Positions 1 to 10,334 are shown, counted from the stretch's first letter. The stretch is 41,500 nt of DNA from JALORV01 sp963769745 (GCA_963769745.1 CAVYNB010000012.1:1-41500); one strand, 5' to 3'. Notes: a model not told the origin generated them from the letters alone. Program-made: numbers and translations.

Positions 1-652
<652 letters not shown>

Positions 653-698
653 GCGGTTCGCGAACTCACGATGCTTCGTTGACGCGTTGCTCGCGCGA

Positions 699-2060
699 TC
701 ATGCTGGCACCGTTCCGCGGCCAACGCCACGGTACGTCCAGCCTTCGCCCCGCAGCCGCGCCGCGTCGTACTGATTGCGGCCATCGAAGATGACGGGCTG
801 CTTCAGCAGGCTGCGGATCCGGCGGAAGTCAGGGCTGCGGAACTCCTTCCACTCGGTGATCAGCACCAGCGCGTCGGCGCCAGCCAGGGCTTCGTACTTC
901 TCGGCGACGAGGCTGAATCGCGACGTGTCTCCGCCGCCTTCCGCCAGTCGTCCCGCAAACGCCGTCGCAGCCACCGGGTCGAACGCGCGCACGGTGGCGC
1001 CGGCATCGAGCAGCCCGCGCACGATCGACAGCGCCGGCGCTTCGCGCACGTCGTCGGTGCCCGGCTTGAACGCCAGGCCCCAGACGGCGAATGTCCGTCC
1101 CTTGAGGTCGGCTCCGAACTGCTGCTTCACCTGCTCGACGACGTACAGCTTCTGGTGTTCGTTGCGCTGATGCGTCGCGTCGAGCACCAGCGGCTCGACG
1201 TCGATCGTGCGCGCGGTGTGGATCAGCGCCTTCACGTCCTTCGGAAAGCACGATCCGCCGTAGCCCGCGCCGGCGTAGATGAACGCGTGGCCGATGCGTG
1301 GGTCGGAGCCGATGCCGCGGCGCACGTTGTCGATGTCGACGCCGAGCCGGTCGCACAGGTTGGCGACTTCGTTGATGAAGCTGATCTTGGTCGCGAGCAG
1401 TGCATTGGCGGCGTACTTCGTCAGTTCCGCCTCGCGCGTCGCCATCGTCAGCACGCGGTCGTGGTTCATGTTGAAGGGGCGATACAGCTCGAGCATCACC
1501 TTCTCGGCGGCCGGCGCGTTGGCGCCGACGATGATGCGGCTCGGGCGCATGAAGTCCTCGACCGCCGCGCCTTCCTTCAGGAATTCCGGGTTGCTGACGA
1601 CGTCGAACAGTTTCGTGTCGGCGCCCGCGGCGGCGATGGCCTGTGCAACCTTGTCGGACGTGCCCACCGGCACCGTCGACTTCGATGCGACCACCGTGTA
1701 CTCGTCGATGACCTGGCCAATCTCCTTCGCCACCTGCAGCACGATGCTGATGTCGGCCGAGCCGTCGTCGGCGGACGGTGTGCCGACTGCGATCATCACG
1801 ACCGGCGCACTGAGCGTGCGGTCTTCCTTGCTGCGCTGATAGGCATCGCGCAGCGACGTCGTGAAAGTGAGCCGGCCGGACGCCACGCCTTCCTTGACGA
1901 GCGCTGCCAGCCCCGGCTCGTAGAACGGCACTTCGCCGGCCGACAGCCGCGCGACCCGCTCCGGATCGATGTCGACGCAGAACACCGAATGACCCACTTC
2001 GCACAGGCAGGCGCCTGTGACCAGCCCGACGTACCCCGTACCCGCAATGACGATCGACAC
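699..2060 (-). CDS. ugd: UDP-glucose 6-dehydrogenase
   Basis: Converts UDP-glucose to UDP-glucuronate with two NAD+, in the cytoplasm. The 453-residue protein has the N-terminal GxGYVG Rossmann motif (GTGYVGLVTG), the central SNPEFLKEGAAV and KYAANALLATKISFINE segments, and the catalytic cysteine in GYGGSCFPKD (about residue 271). A C-terminal Rossmann domain follows (VWGLAFKPGTDD). I place the start at the GTG at 2060 because GGGAGGAATT lies directly before it and the protein then opens with SIVIAGTGYVG. An in-frame ATG 45 bases upstream would add residues foreign to the family. It is the upstream partner of the epimerase ending at the window edge. Length and motifs are normal and no frameshift is seen. 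Confidence 0.95.
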   Translation of the reverse strand: MSIVIAGTGYVGLVTGACLCEVGHSVFCVDIDPERVARLSAGEVPFYEPGLAALVKEGVASGRLTFTTSLRDAYQRSKEDRTLSAPVVMIAVGTPSADDGSADISIVLQVAKEIGQVIDEYTVVASKSTVPVGTSDKVAQAIAAAGADTKLFDVVSNPEFLKEGAAVEDFMRPSRIIVGANAPAAEKVMLELYRPFNMNHDRVLTMATREAELTKYAANALLATKISFINEVANLCDRLGVDIDNVRRGIGSDPRIGHAFIYAGAGYGGSCFPKDVKALIHTARTIDVEPLVLDATHQRNEHQKLYVVEQVKQQFGADLKGRTFAVWGLAFKPGTDDVREAPALSIVRGLLDAGATVRAFDPVAATAFAGRLAEGGGDTSRFSLVAEKYEALAGADALVLITEWKEFRSPDFRRIRSLLKQPVIFDGRNQYDAARLRGEGWTYRGVGRGTVPA

Positions 2061-2133
2061 CAATTCCTCCCGAGAAGTTCGAGAGGCTACAACATGCGGC
2101 GTCACCTCATCGTTTTAGTGTAGCAAGCGAAAG

Positions 2134-2164
2134 GCGGGTGTTACCCGCGGTTTGACTGCAAACC
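2134..2164 (-). terminator. Two tandem short hairpins downstream of the sugar dehydrogenase
   Basis: GCGGGT-GTT-ACCCGC (2134-2148) is followed at once by GGTTTG-ACTG-CAAACC (2149-2164), two perfect 6-bp stems just beyond the sugar dehydrogenase stop at 2192 on the minus strand. There is no strong U-run, so this is a weak terminator or an attenuating structure ahead of ugd. Confidence 0.4.
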
Positions 2165-2191
2165 GGGCTTGTGGCAAGGAACCGGGCCGCG

Positions 2192-3558
2192 CTACCGGTC
2201 GATGCGGTAGATCTGGTTCGTATTGCGACTGATCATGTAGATCCAGCCGTCGGGGCCTTGCTTGAGATCGCGGATCTCGTGCTGGCCGGCGAAGAAGGGT
2301 TCCTGCCCGACGATCGCGCTGGCACTGCTGTTCAGTACCAGTCGATACAGCGTCCTGCCCGCGAGCCCGCCGACGAGGAAGTTGCCCTGCCACTCCGGGA
2401 ACCGCGTGCCGGTGTAGAACATGGCGCCGCCCGGGGCCGTCGAGGTCGGGTACCAGAACGCCAGCGGCGGGGTGTACGGCGCGTTGTGTACGCCACCGCC
2501 GATGCGGCAGGTGTTTCCGATGGGCGAGTTGTACGGGCAACCATAGGAGACATTGGGCCAGCCGAAATTGCGGGCCGCCAGTGCAAGGTTCACTTCGTCA
2601 CCGCCCTGCGGACCGTGCTCGGTGACCCACAGTTCGCCGGTCGTCGGGTGAAGCGCGGCGGCCTGGGGATTGCGGTGGCCATAGCTCCATACGGCGGCCG
2701 CATTGCCGCCCATGGCAAAGAAGGGATTGCTGGCCGGGACGGTGCCGTCCGCATTGATGCGAACGACCTTGCCGAGCTGTGAGCTAAGCGATTGCGCTTC
2801 CGCAGAGTAGGACGAACGCTCGCCGAGTGTGACGAGCAGCGTGCCGTCCGGCCGGAAGATCAGCCGACTGCCGTAGTGCGCCGATGTGCTGGTTTTCTTC
2901 GGCAACTGCCGGAAGATGACCTCTACGCTGTCGAGCCCGGTATCCGTGGCATTGAGCACACCGCGTGCGACAGCCGTCCCGTTCGCGCCGGCCATAGCCT
3001 CCGAGTAGGACAGATAGATACGGCGATTGGTGGCGAACTGTGGGTCCAGCGTGACATCGAGCAGTCCACCTTGTCCGCTCGCATCCACCGCGGGAACGCC
3101 ACTCAGCGGCGCTGAGACCGTCGCACCGTTGGCACTGACGACGACCAACGTTCCACCCTTCTGCGCCACCAACACTCGACCATCCGGCAGAAACGCCATG
3201 CCCCACGGTGTCGACAGACCGGTGGCGAAGACCGTCAATTTGGGCGTGACTCCGCTTGAGGTGATCGGCGGTGCCGGCGTCCCGACGTTGATCTCGAACG
3301 GCGGCGGCGGAGGCCCTGGCGGTGGGGGAGGCGGCGGAGGAGGCGCGGTGTCGGTGCCGGGGGAGGGCTCGGCGCCGGCGTCGGCGAGCCGCCGGGCGGT
3401 GTCACCGGCGGCGGCGTGGGTGTCGGGCTCGGTGTGGGTGTCGGCCCGGGCGTAGGCGCTGCGACCGGGGCGGCGTCGTCACCGCCGCCGCAGGCGACCA
3501 GTGCCGCGCCGGATGCGACGGAAAGCGAAAGGGTGAAGAACAGCGCTCTGCGGCTCAT
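2192..3558 (-). CDS. PQQ-dependent aldose sugar dehydrogenase lipoprotein (YliI/Asd type), one frameshift
   Basis: Predicted to oxidise aldoses at the periplasmic side using pyrroloquinoline quinone. The N-terminus (MSRRALFFTLSLSV, then the lipobox LVAC) marks a lipoprotein. A long Pro/Thr/Ser linker leads to a six-bladed propeller of the soluble glucose dehydrogenase family: TPWGMAFLPDGRVLVAQ, HYGSRLIFRPDGTLLVTLGE, YGHRNPQAAALHP, TEHGPQGGDEVN and DGWIYMISR. The reading frame changes once inside the poly-proline linker (about 3330-3372, runs of G on the plus strand). One missing base restores a 455-residue protein. Its ATG overlaps the mnmA stop as ATGA. PQQ synthesis genes are not in the window, so the cofactor source is unknown. 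Confidence 0.82.
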
Positions 3559-4758
3559 GGCGTTGCGTGCCCTAGGGCCGATGATCGCTCCAGTCTAGTC
3601 ACCGACGAGCTCGCAATCACTCCCCCGCCCAGACTAGCTTCTTCCCGATAGAGCACGGCCGACTGTCCCGGCGTGACCGCCCACTGCGGTTCGTCGAACA
3701 CGAGTTCGAAGCGATTGCCGTCGACGGCAGTCACCACACACGCGGCGTCGGATTGGCGGTAGCGGGTCTTGGCGGTCAGTCGCGTGCCGACGTCCGGCGG
3801 CGCGCCGCTGACCCACGCGGCGTCGATCACCTCGACGCGATCGGACATCAGCCACGGGTGATCATGGCCCTGCACCACCCACAGCGTGTTCGTCACCATG
3901 TCCTTGCGCGCGACGAACCAGGGTTCCTGCGCAGCGCCCCGCTTGCCGCCGATGCCGATGCCCTTGCGCTGGCCGAGGGTATAGAAGGCGAGACCGACGT
4001 GCTCGCCGATCACATCGCCCGCCTCGTTGCGGATCGGTCCGGGGCGCATCGGCAGGTAGCGGTTCAGGAATTCGCGGAACGGCCGCTCGCCAATGAAGCA
4101 GATGCCGGTCGAATCGCGCTTCGCGGCGTTCGGCAGGCCGATCTCCCGCGCGATCTCGCGCACGCGGCCCTTGTGCAGTTCGCCGACCGGAAACAGCGTG
4201 CGCGCGAGTTGCGCCTGGTTCAGCCGGTGCAGGAAGTAGCTCTGGTCCTTGTTCGTATCGACGCCGCGCAGCAGTTCGTACGTGCCAGCGGTGCTGTCGC
4301 ACGCGGTCGCCGTCGGGCGCAACCGCGCCAGACTCCTTGAACGCCCCACGGGCATCGCCCGGGTTCCACCGAACCCGGGCGTAATGTCCCGTTGCGATGT
4401 GCTCCGCACCGAGCTTGAGCGCGTGATCAAGAAACGCCTTGAACTTGATCTCCGCGTTGCACAGCACATCCGGATTCGGCGTGCGGCCGGCCGCGTACTC
4501 GCGCAGGAACTCGGCAAACACCCGGTCCTTGTACTCGGCGGCGAAGTTGACGGCTTCGAGCTCGATGCCGACCACGTCGGCCGCGGCGGCCGCGTCGATC
4601 AGATCCTGCCGCGTCGAGCAGTACTCGTCGTCGTCATCGTCTTCCCAGTTCTTCATGAAGAGGCCGACGACCTCGTAGCCCTGCTGCTTCAGCAGATACG
4701 CCGCGACCGAGGAGTCGACCCCGCCCGACATGCCGATGACGACGCGCCCCTTGTTCAT
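3555..4758 (-). CDS. mnmA: tRNA-specific 2-thiouridylase MnmA, one frameshift
   Basis: Thiolates the wobble uridine (s2U34) of Lys, Glu and Gln tRNAs, with sulfur relayed to the enzyme and ATP activation. The PP-loop SGGVDSS is at residues 11-17, the first catalytic cysteine in TPNPDVLCN (C100), GHYAR follows, and the second catalytic cysteine is in DSTGICFIGERPFR. The C-terminal region has GQRKGIGIGG and the barrel domain. The frame shifts near 4310-4320, between GHYAR and the TYELLRGVDTNKDQSYFL segment. Removing one base gives about 400 residues, somewhat long because about 25 residues follow the usual LGGG(V)I ending. Start ATG 4758 overlaps the nudJ stop (ATGA) and its own stop overlaps the sugar dehydrogenase start (ATGA), so translation is probably coupled. 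Confidence 0.92.
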
Positions 4759-5233
4759 CCGATGGCAGATGGGTGCGCGTAGACGAGACTCAACGGATAG
4801 CGCTGCCCCGCGAGGTAATCATCGATGCACTTCATCACCAGCGGGCTGCGGTGCGTGGGGATGTCGTGCGCGCACCTCGTCGGCCGTGAGCCAGAGCGTG
4901 CGCAGGATGCCGGTGTCGAGCGGCCGGCCGGGCTCGGCCTCGCCGACAGTGCCGATGAACGCAAAGCGCAGGTAGGTGACCGGCGCTGCCTCGCGCGCAG
5001 ACGCGGAGCGCGCCATGTAGATGCCGAGCAACGCGACTCGGCACGAAGGCGCACGCCGTTTCTTCCAGCGTTTCGCGGATGGCACCGTCGACCGGCGTCT
5101 CACCCGGATCGAGGTGGCCGGCGGGCTGGTTGATCCGGATGCCTTCCGGCGTCTCCTCTTCAACAAGCAGGAAGCGGCCATTGCGCTCGATCACGGCGGC
5201 CACCGTGACATTGGGCTTCCAGACGGCAGACAT
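4755..5233 (-). CDS. nudJ: NudJ-type Nudix phosphatase, two frameshifts
   Basis: Nudix hydrolase acting on nucleoside or thiamine-precursor pyrophosphates. From the ATG at 5233 the protein reads MSAVWKPNVTVAAVIE, with the Nudix box GHLDPGE, seven residues, RETLEET; the box glycine near its end is alanine. YLRFAFIGTV and the ending HRSPLVMKCIDDYLAGQRYP closely match E. coli NudJ, which is also the neighbour of mnmA. Two one-base insertions break it: near 5036, and in the GGGG run at 4857-4860. Removing both gives 158 residues, the normal NudJ length of about 153. It overlaps mnmA by ATGA. No strong Shine-Dalgarno is visible. Confidence 0.85.
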
Positions 5234-5420
5234 GGGAACGGTTCCGGCGCGCCGCCGCGTGCGTGTCGGCGGTGCTTTCGCGTAAAGTCGCGATTCTATC
5301 GGCCGAGCCCACCGCGGCGGCCGGATCGGAAGGCTGCCATGCAAGAGCAGCCGCGAGCGAAGAAGCAGAAGACAAAATGCGCGCAGCTAGAGAGAACGCA
5401 CGAGCGAGAGGGACTGCAGT

Positions 5421-6540
5421 ATGAAGATCGGAGTGCCCGCAGAAGTTCGTCCGGGCGAGACCCGCGTGGCCGCGACTCCCGAGACCGTCAAGAAACTGGT
5501 GGCGGGCAAGCACAGCGTCATCGTGCAGTCGGGTGCGGGAGCCTCGGCGAGCTTACCCGGATGACGCCTACACCGCCGCTGGAGCCACGCTGGCCAGCGC
5601 GGCCGAGGCGCTGTCTGCCGACATGGTGCTGAAGGTGCGCCTGCCGGTCGAGTCGGAACTCGGGGTGATGAAGCGAGGCGGCGTGCTGATCGGCATGCTC
5701 GAGCCCTTCAACAACGACGGCATCGCGGCGATGAACGCTGCGGGACTCACCGCCTTCGCCCTCGAAGCCGCGCCGCGCACGACGCGCGCGCAGAGCATGG
5801 ACGTGCTGTCGTCGCAGGCGAACATCGCCGGCTACAAGGCGGTGCTGATGGCGGCGAACACGTTCGGCAAGCTGCTGCCGATGATGATGACGGCGGCCGG
5901 CACGATCAAGGCCGCACGCGTGCTGATCCTCGGCGCGGGTGTGGCCGGCCTGCAGGCGATCGCAACCGCCAAGCGACTCGGCGCGGTGGTCGAGGCCTCC
6001 GACGTGCGGCCGGCGGTCAAGGAACAGATCGAATCGCTCGGCGCGAAGTTCGTCGACGTGCCCTATGAGACCGACGAAGAGCGCGAGATCGCCAAGGGCG
6101 TCGGCGGCTATGCGCGGCCCATGCCGGCTTCATGGATGCAACGGCAGGCAGCCGCGGTCGGCGAGCGGCTCAAGCAGGCCAACATCGCGATCGCCACTGC
6201 ACTGATTCCCGGCCGCAAGGCGCCGGTGCTGATCACCGAAGAGATGGTCAAGGCCATGCAGCCGGGCTCGGTGATCCTCGACATGGCGGTCGAGCAGGGC
6301 GGCAACTGCGCGCTGTCGGAACTCGGCAGGACCGTGACGAAGCACGGCGTGCACATCATCGGCCAGCCCAACATTCCGGCGCTGGTGCCGACCGATACGT
6401 CGGCGCTCTATGCGCGCAACGTGCTGGACTTCCTCAAGCTCGTCGTCGACAAGGATGGCAACTTCACGCTGCCTGCCGACGATGACATCGTGGCGGCCTG
6501 CCTGATGTGCGCGGGCGGCGAGATCAAGCGCAAGAACTGA
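5421..6540 (+). CDS. pntAA: NAD(P) transhydrogenase subunit alpha part 1 (PntAA, NAD(H)-binding domain), one frameshift
   Basis: Domain I of proton-translocating transhydrogenase, the soluble NAD(H)-binding part that exchanges hydride with the NADP domain. It opens MKIGVPAEVRPGETRVAATP. RAQSMDVLSSQANIAGY is the conserved RQD loop, and LILGAGVAGLQAIATAKRLG near residue 171 is the NAD Rossmann motif. The frame breaks near 5551 (GAGASAS followed by YPDDAYTAAG in the next frame). Removing one T gives 372 residues, ending where the split-alpha form of Rhodospirillum rubrum ends, without membrane helices. AGAGGG lies 8 bases before the ATG. It is divergent from nudJ and the first gene of the pntAA-pntAB-pntB-pncA run. 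Confidence 0.93.
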
Positions 6541-6563
6541 ACGATAGAGACACCAGGACTCCC

Positions 6564-6878
6564 ATGGAAGCTGTTAGCCCGATAGTCATCAACCTGATCA
6601 TCTTCGTGCTGGCCATTTACGTCGGCTACCACGTCGTGTGGAATGTCACGCCGGCCCTGCACACGCCGCTGATGTCGGTCACGAACGCGATCTCCGCCAT
6701 CATCATCGTTGGCGCGATGCTGGCGGCCGCGCTGACCGAGACCGGACTCGGCAAGACGATGGGCGTGCTCGCGGTCGCACTGGCCGCGGTCAACGTCTTC
6801 GGCGGCTTCCTGGTCACGCGGCGGATGCTCGAGATGTTCAAGAAGAAGGAGCCGAAGGCCGGCTCCGCGACGAAGTAG
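6564..6878 (+). CDS. pntAB: NAD(P) transhydrogenase subunit alpha part 2 (PntAB, membrane part)
   Basis: A 104-residue membrane subunit forming the alpha-derived helices of the proton channel (domain II). Three hydrophobic segments are visible: PIVINLIIFVLAIYVGYHVVW, the segment around SVTNAISAIIIVGAMLAA, and MGVLAVALAAVNVFGGF. HTPLMSVTNAISAI is the family signature. It ends with the basic tail RRMLEMFKKKEPKAG. The start is the ATG at 6564, 23 bases after the pntAA stop. pntB follows after 9 bases. Intact. Confidence 0.93.
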   Translation: MEAVSPIVINLIIFVLAIYVGYHVVWNVTPALHTPLMSVTNAISAIIIVGAMLAAALTETGLGKTMGVLAVALAAVNVFGGFLVTRRMLEMFKKKEPKAGSATK

Positions 6879-6887
6879 GGGCGCGCG

Positions 6888-8317
6888 ATGGCACTCAGCA
6901 TGAACGTCGTCATCCTGCTGTACCTCGTTGCCTCGGTGTTCTTCATCCAGGCGCTGAAGGGACTGTCGCATCCGAGCACGTCGCGCCAGGGCAATGCCTT
7001 CGGCATGATCGGCATGGCGATTGCGATCGTCACGACCGTGGCGCTCGTCTACAAGCTCGCGCCGCAGCTCGCCACGGCCGGCATGGTCTGGGTGCTGGTC
7101 GGCTGGTCGTCGGCGGCGCGATCGGCACCACGATCGCGTTCAAGGTCGAAATGACCAAGATGCCGGAGATGGTCGCCTTCATGCACAGCATGATCGGACT
7201 GGCCGCTGTGTTCATTGCCATCGCCGCGGTGGCCGAGCCGGCCGCCTTCGGCATCGCCGATGCCAGCGGCGCGCTGCCCGGCGGCAACCGCATCGAGCTC
7301 GCCCTCGGTGCGTTCATCGGTGCGGTCACGTTCACCGGCTCGGTCATCGCCTTCGGCAAGCTCTCGGGCAAGTACAAGTTTCGCCTCTTCCAGGGTGCTC
7401 CGGTGGTGTTTCCCGGGCAGCACAAGCTGAACCTCGCCCTGGGACTGGCGGCCGCGTTCTTCTGCTTCGGCTTCTGGCACTCGCAGAGCCCGATGGACTT
7501 TGCGCTCATCGTCGCGCTCGGGTTCCTGCTCGGCGTGCTGCTGATCATCCCGATCGGTGGCGCCGACATGCCGGTGGTGGTGTCGATGCTGAACAGCTAC
7601 TCGGGCTGGGCGGCGGCGGGCATCGGCTTTTCGCTCAACAACTTCATGCTGATCGTCGCCGGCTCGCTGGTCGGATCGTCAGGCGCGATCCTCAGCTACA
7701 TCATGTGCAAGGCGATGAACCGGTCGTTCTTCAACGTGATCCTCGGCGGCTTCGGCGGCGAGGTCGCTGCAGCCACGGGCGCGACCGAGCAGCGGCCGGT
7801 GCGCTCAGGGTCGCCGGATGACGCGGCCTTCCTGATGGAAAACGCCGAGACCGTCATCATCGTGCCGGGCTACGGACTGGCGGTCGCGCGTGCGCAGCAT
7901 CCGCTGAAGGAACTCGCCGACAAGCTGATCGCCAAGGGCGTGACGGTGAAGTACGCGATCCACCCGGTCGCGGGCCGCATGCCGGGCCACATGAACGTGC
8001 TGCTGGCCGAGGCCGAGGTGCCCTACGACCAGGTGTTCGAGATGGAGGACGTCAACGGCGAGTTCGGCGAGGCCGATGTTGCGCTGATCCTCGGCGCCAA
8101 CGACGTCGTCAATCCCGCCGCGAAGGACCCGAAGTCGGCGATCGCCGGCATGCCGATCCTGGAGGCCTACAAGGCCAAGCAGGTGATCGTCAACAAGCGC
8201 TCGATGGCGTCGGGCTATGCCGGCCTCGACAATGAACTTTTCTACATGCCGAAGACGATGATGGTCTTCGGCGATGCGAAGAAGGTCGTCGAGGAGATGA
8301 GCAAGGCCATCGGGTAA
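6888..8317 (+). CDS. pntB: NAD(P) transhydrogenase subunit beta (PntB), one frameshift
   Basis: Carries the beta membrane helices and domain III, which binds NADP(H). Helices run from residue 1 to about 270 (MNVVILLYLVASVFF, MNSYSGWAAAGIGFSLNN type segments). Domain III contains VIIVPGYGLAVARAQH, the NADP loop, and IHPVAGRMPGHMNVLLAEA. GANDVVNPAAKDP and NKRSMASGYAG are also as in the family. The frame breaks at 7103-7104: VLVG then LVVGGAIG needs GGCCTGG where the sequence has GGCTGG, a single missing C. Restored length is 476 residues, slightly above the usual 460-465. The pnt operon supplies NADPH from NADH using the proton gradient. Confidence 0.94.
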
Positions 8318-8391
8318 GGACCTGTCGCTGCTCATGGCCCTGCGCCCCGTGCGGCCCCGCCACGACCACCGGGGACTTTGAGACAGGTTCC

Positions 8392-9013
8392 ATGCAGTCG
8401 GACGCGCTGCTGCTCGTCGTTGACATCCAGAACGACTTCCTGCCGGGCGGAGCTCTCGCGGTCGAGCACGGCCACGAGGTGATCGGCGTCATCAACCGGA
8501 TCGCCGTGCGCTTCGACAACGTCCTGCTGACGCAGGACTGGCACACCGCGGGTCACATCTCGTTCGCATCGTCGCACGCCGGCAAGGCACCGTTCTCGAC
8601 GATCGAACTCGACTATGGACGACAGGTGCTGTGGCCGGATCATTGTGTCCAGGGCACGCACGGCGCAGCCTTCGCAGACAGTCTGGTCGTGCCGCATGCG
8701 CAGGGCGTGATCCGCAAGGGCTATCACGCTCATACCGACAGCTATTCGGCGTTCCTCGAGGCCGATCGCCGCACGCCCACCGGACTGACCGGGCTGCTGA
8801 ACGAGCGTGGAATTGCGCACGGTCTATCTCGCGGGGCTGGCGCTGGATTTCTGCGTCGCCTGGAGCGCGCTCGATGCCCGCCTGCGCGGGTTCGAGGCGA
8901 TCGTCATCGACGATGCCTGCCGGGCGATCGACACGAACGGCTCGCTCGACGCCGCACGGCGCGCCTTCGCTGATGCCGGCGTGCGCGTGATCGCGTCCGA
9001 CACGCTTCAGTGA
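8392..9013 (+). CDS. pncA: Nicotinamidase PncA, one frameshift
   Basis: Deamidates nicotinamide to nicotinate for NAD salvage. The isochorismatase-fold catalytic triad is visible: D11 (LLLVVDIQNDF), K109 (VIRKGYH) and C154 (LALDFCVAW). Metal ligands are D49 and H51 (TQDWHTAGH) and H84 (WPDHCVQGT). The frame shifts at about 8814, where GERGI-type sequence continues as RTVYLAGLALDFC; removing one G gives 206 residues, normal for the family. It lies 74 bases after pntB on the same strand, joining NAD salvage to the transhydrogenase genes. Co-transcription is inferred from orientation. Confidence 0.92.
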
Positions 9014-9148
9014 CCCGGCTGCGCCTTGGCCGCGGAAACACTTCGTTACGACTCTCACATTCCGCGACCGGCGGCACTTGACCGCGCACAAGGGTCGCGA
9101 AGTGACTGCAGTCCTAACCTGTGCACATCGATACCGAAGGAGGTTGCG

Positions 9149-9577
9149 ATGACACGGATTTCTGGACAACGTCGGATTTGGGTGAGCTTGGGACTGGCAA
9201 CCGCGACTGCCGTGCTGGCAGTCGGCACGGCGCTGGCGCATGGTGGGTACGGACCCGGGCATGGCATGGGCTGCGGCGGCGGCTATGGTCCCGGAACTTG
9301 CGGCGCGGGAGCAGGACCCGGTATGCGCCAGGGAATGGGGCCGGGGCACGGGCCAGGACACGGGCCGGGTCAGGGCGTGTCGTTGCTGACCGAGGAAGAG
9401 CGCACCGCGCACCGCGCGAAGATGCAAAGCCTCGCGTCGGTTGACGAATGCAAGGCTTACTTCGCCGAGTTCAGCCAGCAGCTACAGGCGAAGGCCAAGG
9501 AAAAGGGCGTGGCGGCCGGCGGCCCGAATGCCGCGATGTGCGACCGCATGCAGGCGCACGGTCGCTTCACGAAGTAG
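9149..9577 (+). CDS. Exported Gly/His/Met/Cys-rich small protein, possible periplasmic metal-binding or stress protein
   Basis: A 142-residue protein with a signal peptide (RRIWVSLGLATATAVLAVG, then TALAHGG). Residues 31-76 are low-complexity repeats of GPGHG, GMG and GYGPG type, with histidines, methionines and two cysteines. The C-terminal half is helical and charged (LTEEERTAHRAKMQSLASVDECKAYF), a layout reminiscent of Spy/CpxP-like or heavy-metal-responsive periplasmic proteins, but I cannot assign a family. A strong Shine-Dalgarno, AAGGAGG, sits 5 bases before the ATG at 9149 and decides the start over an upstream in-frame ATG. Two hairpins follow the stop. The function as a metal or envelope-stress protein is inference from composition. 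Confidence 0.72.
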   Translation: MTRISGQRRIWVSLGLATATAVLAVGTALAHGGYGPGHGMGCGGGYGPGTCGAGAGPGMRQGMGPGHGPGHGPGQGVSLLTEEERTAHRAKMQSLASVDECKAYFAEFSQQLQAKAKEKGVAAGGPNAAMCDRMQAHGRFTK

Positions 9578-9585
9578 CAGCCCAT

Positions 9586-9610
9586 GCCGTGGCGGGCGGA
9601 TCGCCACGGC
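9586..9610 (+). terminator. Hairpin after the Gly/His-rich gene
   Basis: GCCGTGGCG (9586-9594), a 7-base loop and CGCCACGGC (9602-9610) form a perfect 9-bp GC-rich stem 8 bases after the stop at 9577. There is no T-run, so termination may be weak or Rho-assisted. It sits between two convergent genes. Confidence 0.6.
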
Positions 9611-9630
9611 TGCGCTTCACGGCGTTCTGA

Positions 9631-9654
9631 GCGGCGGACCGGACGGCCCGCCGC
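9631..9654 (-). terminator. Hairpin after the OmpA-like gene
   Basis: GCGGCGG (9631-9637), a 10-base loop and CCGCCGC (9648-9654) form a perfect 7-bp stem 5 bases past the stop of the minus-strand OmpA-like gene. No clear T-run. Together with the 9586 hairpin it separates the convergent pair. Confidence 0.5.
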
Positions 9655-9659
9655 GGTAC

Positions 9660-10298
9660 TCAGCCCTTGGCGGCCTCACCCACGAAGATCTCGACTCGGC
9701 GGTTCACCGCGCGACCGGCGTCGGTTGCGTTGTCCGCGATCGGTTCGCGCGACCCGCGGCCATCGATGGCGATGCGCTGGGCATTGACGCCGCGAGCAGT
9801 CAGGTAAGTGCGGGTACTCGCCGCGCGATTGACCGACAGTGGATCGTTGATCGCATCGGAACCGGTGCTGTCGGTGTGACCGATGATGCGCACCGTCGTC
9901 GCGGGGTTTTCGTTGAGAGTCTGTGCAAACTTGTCGAGGATCGGCCTGAAGTTCGACTTGATGTCTGCTCGGCCGGTGTCGAACGAGATGTCGCTCGGCA
10001 CTTCGAGCTTCAGCTGGTTGTCCGGGGTCTGCGTGACCTTGACGCCGGTGCCCTGCGTCGCCTGCTGCATTTCGCGTCGCTGCTTTTCCATCTGACTCGA
10101 CCAGATGTAGCCGCCGAGCGCACCAATGGCAGCGCCGGCGACGGCACCGTGCGTGCGATTGCTCGAATGCGCCATCGCACCGATGGCCGCGCCGGCGGCC
10201 GCGCCGATGCCGGTGTCGCGGGCGGTGTTGGGTTCGTACGAGGAGCAGCTGGCGAGCAGGGCCGCTGCCGTGATGGACAGATGAAGACGTGTTTTCAT
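9660..10298 (-). CDS. OmpA-family outer membrane lipoprotein with glycine zipper (YiaD-like)
   Basis: A 212-residue envelope protein expected to anchor the outer membrane to peptidoglycan. The start at 10298 gives MKTRLHLSITAAALLASC, a lipoprotein signal with Cys18. A glycine-zipper segment follows (GIGAAAGAAIGAM and GAVAGAAIGALGGYIW), then a short coiled region and the OmpA C-terminal domain: SFDTGRADIKSNFRPILDKF, TVRIIGHTDSTG, LSVNRAASTRTYL and NRRVEIFV. The TD...NRRVEI stretch contains the Asp and Arg that bind diaminopimelate. Longer in-frame starts upstream lack a signal peptide and are rejected. It is convergent with the exported Gly/His-rich gene. The same order of zipper and OmpA domain occurs in YiaD and related lipoproteins. 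Confidence 0.9.
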   Translation of the reverse strand: MKTRLHLSITAAALLASCSSYEPNTARDTGIGAAAGAAIGAMAHSSNRTHGAVAGAAIGALGGYIWSSQMEKQRREMQQATQGTGVKVTQTPDNQLKLEVPSDISFDTGRADIKSNFRPILDKFAQTLNENPATTVRIIGHTDSTGSDAINDPLSVNRAASTRTYLTARGVNAQRIAIDGRGSREPIADNATDAGRAVNRRVEIFVGEAAKG

Positions 10299-10321
10299 GA
10301 CTCGGAAAGTGATGCGAGGGG

Positions 10322-10334
10322 AGTATTCAATACT
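10322..10334. promoter_or_regulatory. Small palindrome in the OmpA-like 5' region
   Basis: AGTATT-C-AATACT is a perfect 6-bp inverted repeat with a 1-base centre, 24-36 bases upstream of the OmpA-like start. On the minus strand it overlaps TAGTAT, a possible -10, but I see no good -35. The rest of 10335-10574, up to the acetyltransferase start, shows no further gene. Confidence 0.25.

Noticed and set aside
5421..8317. Programmed ribosomal frameshifting in pntAA or pntB
   Set aside because: No slippery heptamer or downstream structure is seen, and shifts occur in many unrelated genes; indel errors explain them better.
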